A stretch of DNA of 64,000 bases from contig NZ_CP069362.1 of the NCBI RefSeq assembly GCF_029910535.1, forward strand, positions 1,116,001 through 1,180,000, written 5' to 3'. This DNA is from Marinitoga aeolica. Its GTDB lineage: Bacteria; Thermotogota; Thermotogae; Petrotogales; Petrotogaceae. A program made the translations under genes and the position numbers. The notes beneath the pieces were generated by a model that was given only the letters and a program-made list of their open reading frames with translations, was not told where the DNA came from and ran no database searches. Of the stretch, positions 63,746 to 64,000 are shown piece after piece (position 1 is the stretch's first letter; each line of letters starts with the position of its first letter).

Positions 63746-64000
63746 TTAATCGCCCCCATAATTAACTAATTTGGGCCAGATAAATAAGTTCAAATCATAT
63801 TCTCGATTTCTTTTTTCATTACTTTTAAATAGAAAACCAACAATAGGTAAATCCTTTAAAAATGGAACCCCAGAATTTAAATTTTCTTCCTTTATTATTT
63901 TTAATCCGCCTAAAATACTTACAAAATTATTTTTTAAAATCATTTTAGTATTTATTTCTCTCGAATTTTCTGCATTATAATTTGAAACAGTAGATTTCTC
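63746..64000 (-). CDS. Secretin C-terminal part (type II/IV pilus secretin-like)
   Basis: The frame is open to the window edge, so the gene continues beyond 64000. The visible 84 residues have ILGGLKIIKEE, then SGVPFLKDLPIVGFLFKS, and end in LNLFIWPKLVNYGGD; this matches the last strands of a secretin pore (VPxLxDIPxxGxLF, then FITP-like). It probably builds an outer-membrane pore for pili, secretion or DNA uptake. The last residues and the stop overlap the amrB start region. Confidence 0.8.
   Translation of the reverse strand, partial: EKSTVSNYNAENSREINTKMILKNNFVSILGGLKIIKEENLNSGVPFLKDLPIVGFLFKSNEKRNREYDLNLFIWPKLVNYGGD

Overview
This window looks like chromosomal DNA of a marine or thermophilic member of the Thermotogota, most likely Marinitoga or a close relative in the Petrotogales. 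That assignment is an inference. It rests on the strong A+T bias of genes and gaps, on oversized MalF/MalG-type permeases, on a TM0106-type nuclease, on a GlpA-like/oxidoreductase/DUF1667 triplet, and on the general gene content. I had no database search. No rRNA, tRNA, CRISPR array, complete IS element or prophage was seen. Genes are tightly packed and no gene-free stretch exceeds 300 bases; the longest is 45499-45793.

Layout. 1-546 is the tail of a metallophosphoesterase. 664-9242 is on the minus strand: MalF- and MalG-like permeases, a DivIC-like protein, an RsmJ-like methyltransferase, miaA, hfq, an M23 peptidase, metK and rpsT. 9327-18602 (minus) runs DUF2520 protein, panB, birA, hpt, purine nucleoside phosphorylase, a lytic transglycosylase with a beta-rich tail, then fliF-fliG-fliH-fliI. 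18698-23785 (plus) holds a solute-binding protein, an HD-GYP sensor, rodA, a broken Schlafen/RecG-like gene, rlmH and a small unknown. 23871-30110 (minus) is the cell-shape cluster mreB-mreC-mreD-mrdA with two followers, plus ruvC. 30324-45498 (plus) is one very long packed array: surface protein, GlpA/GlpB-like oxidoreductases, DUF1667, histidine kinase, HDOD, rbfA, truB, AMMECR1 and AmmeMemoRadiSam radical SAM genes, apbE, NusG-II, Gx transporter, maf, radC, TPR, HD and deoC. 45499-52760 contains intergenic repeats, satP, an ATPase-nuclease, rtcB, a DUF89 protein, a 5'-nucleotidase and twin cold-shock genes. 52756-64000 (minus) reads secretin, MEMO1, Asp23, FakA-like, glyQ, glyS, TM0106-like nuclease, era, a small protein, PHP, CDF and an ornithine-racemase-like enzyme.

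How the genes work together. Envelope and cell shape (MreBCD, PBP2, RodA, M23, SLT, DivIC-like), flagellar export and motor, purine salvage, pantothenate and biotin use, translation and ribosome maturation (RbfA, TruB, RlmH, Era, GlyQS, MetK, RpsT), and membrane redox (ApbE, NusG-II, Gx) are the main themes. Promoters often carry an extended -10 (TGNTATAAT).

Most unusual points. (1) The MalG-like gene is broken by one in-frame TAG although both halves are otherwise intact. (2) birA has no ATG, GTG or TTG start upstream of its conserved N-terminus; an AUA with a well-placed ribosome binding site fits. (3) The twin cold-shock genes share a leader with a conserved hairpin. (4) A dispersed hairpin repeat and a second intergenic repeat suggest small miniature elements. 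No complete novel system (defence, secretion or biosynthesis) is evident.
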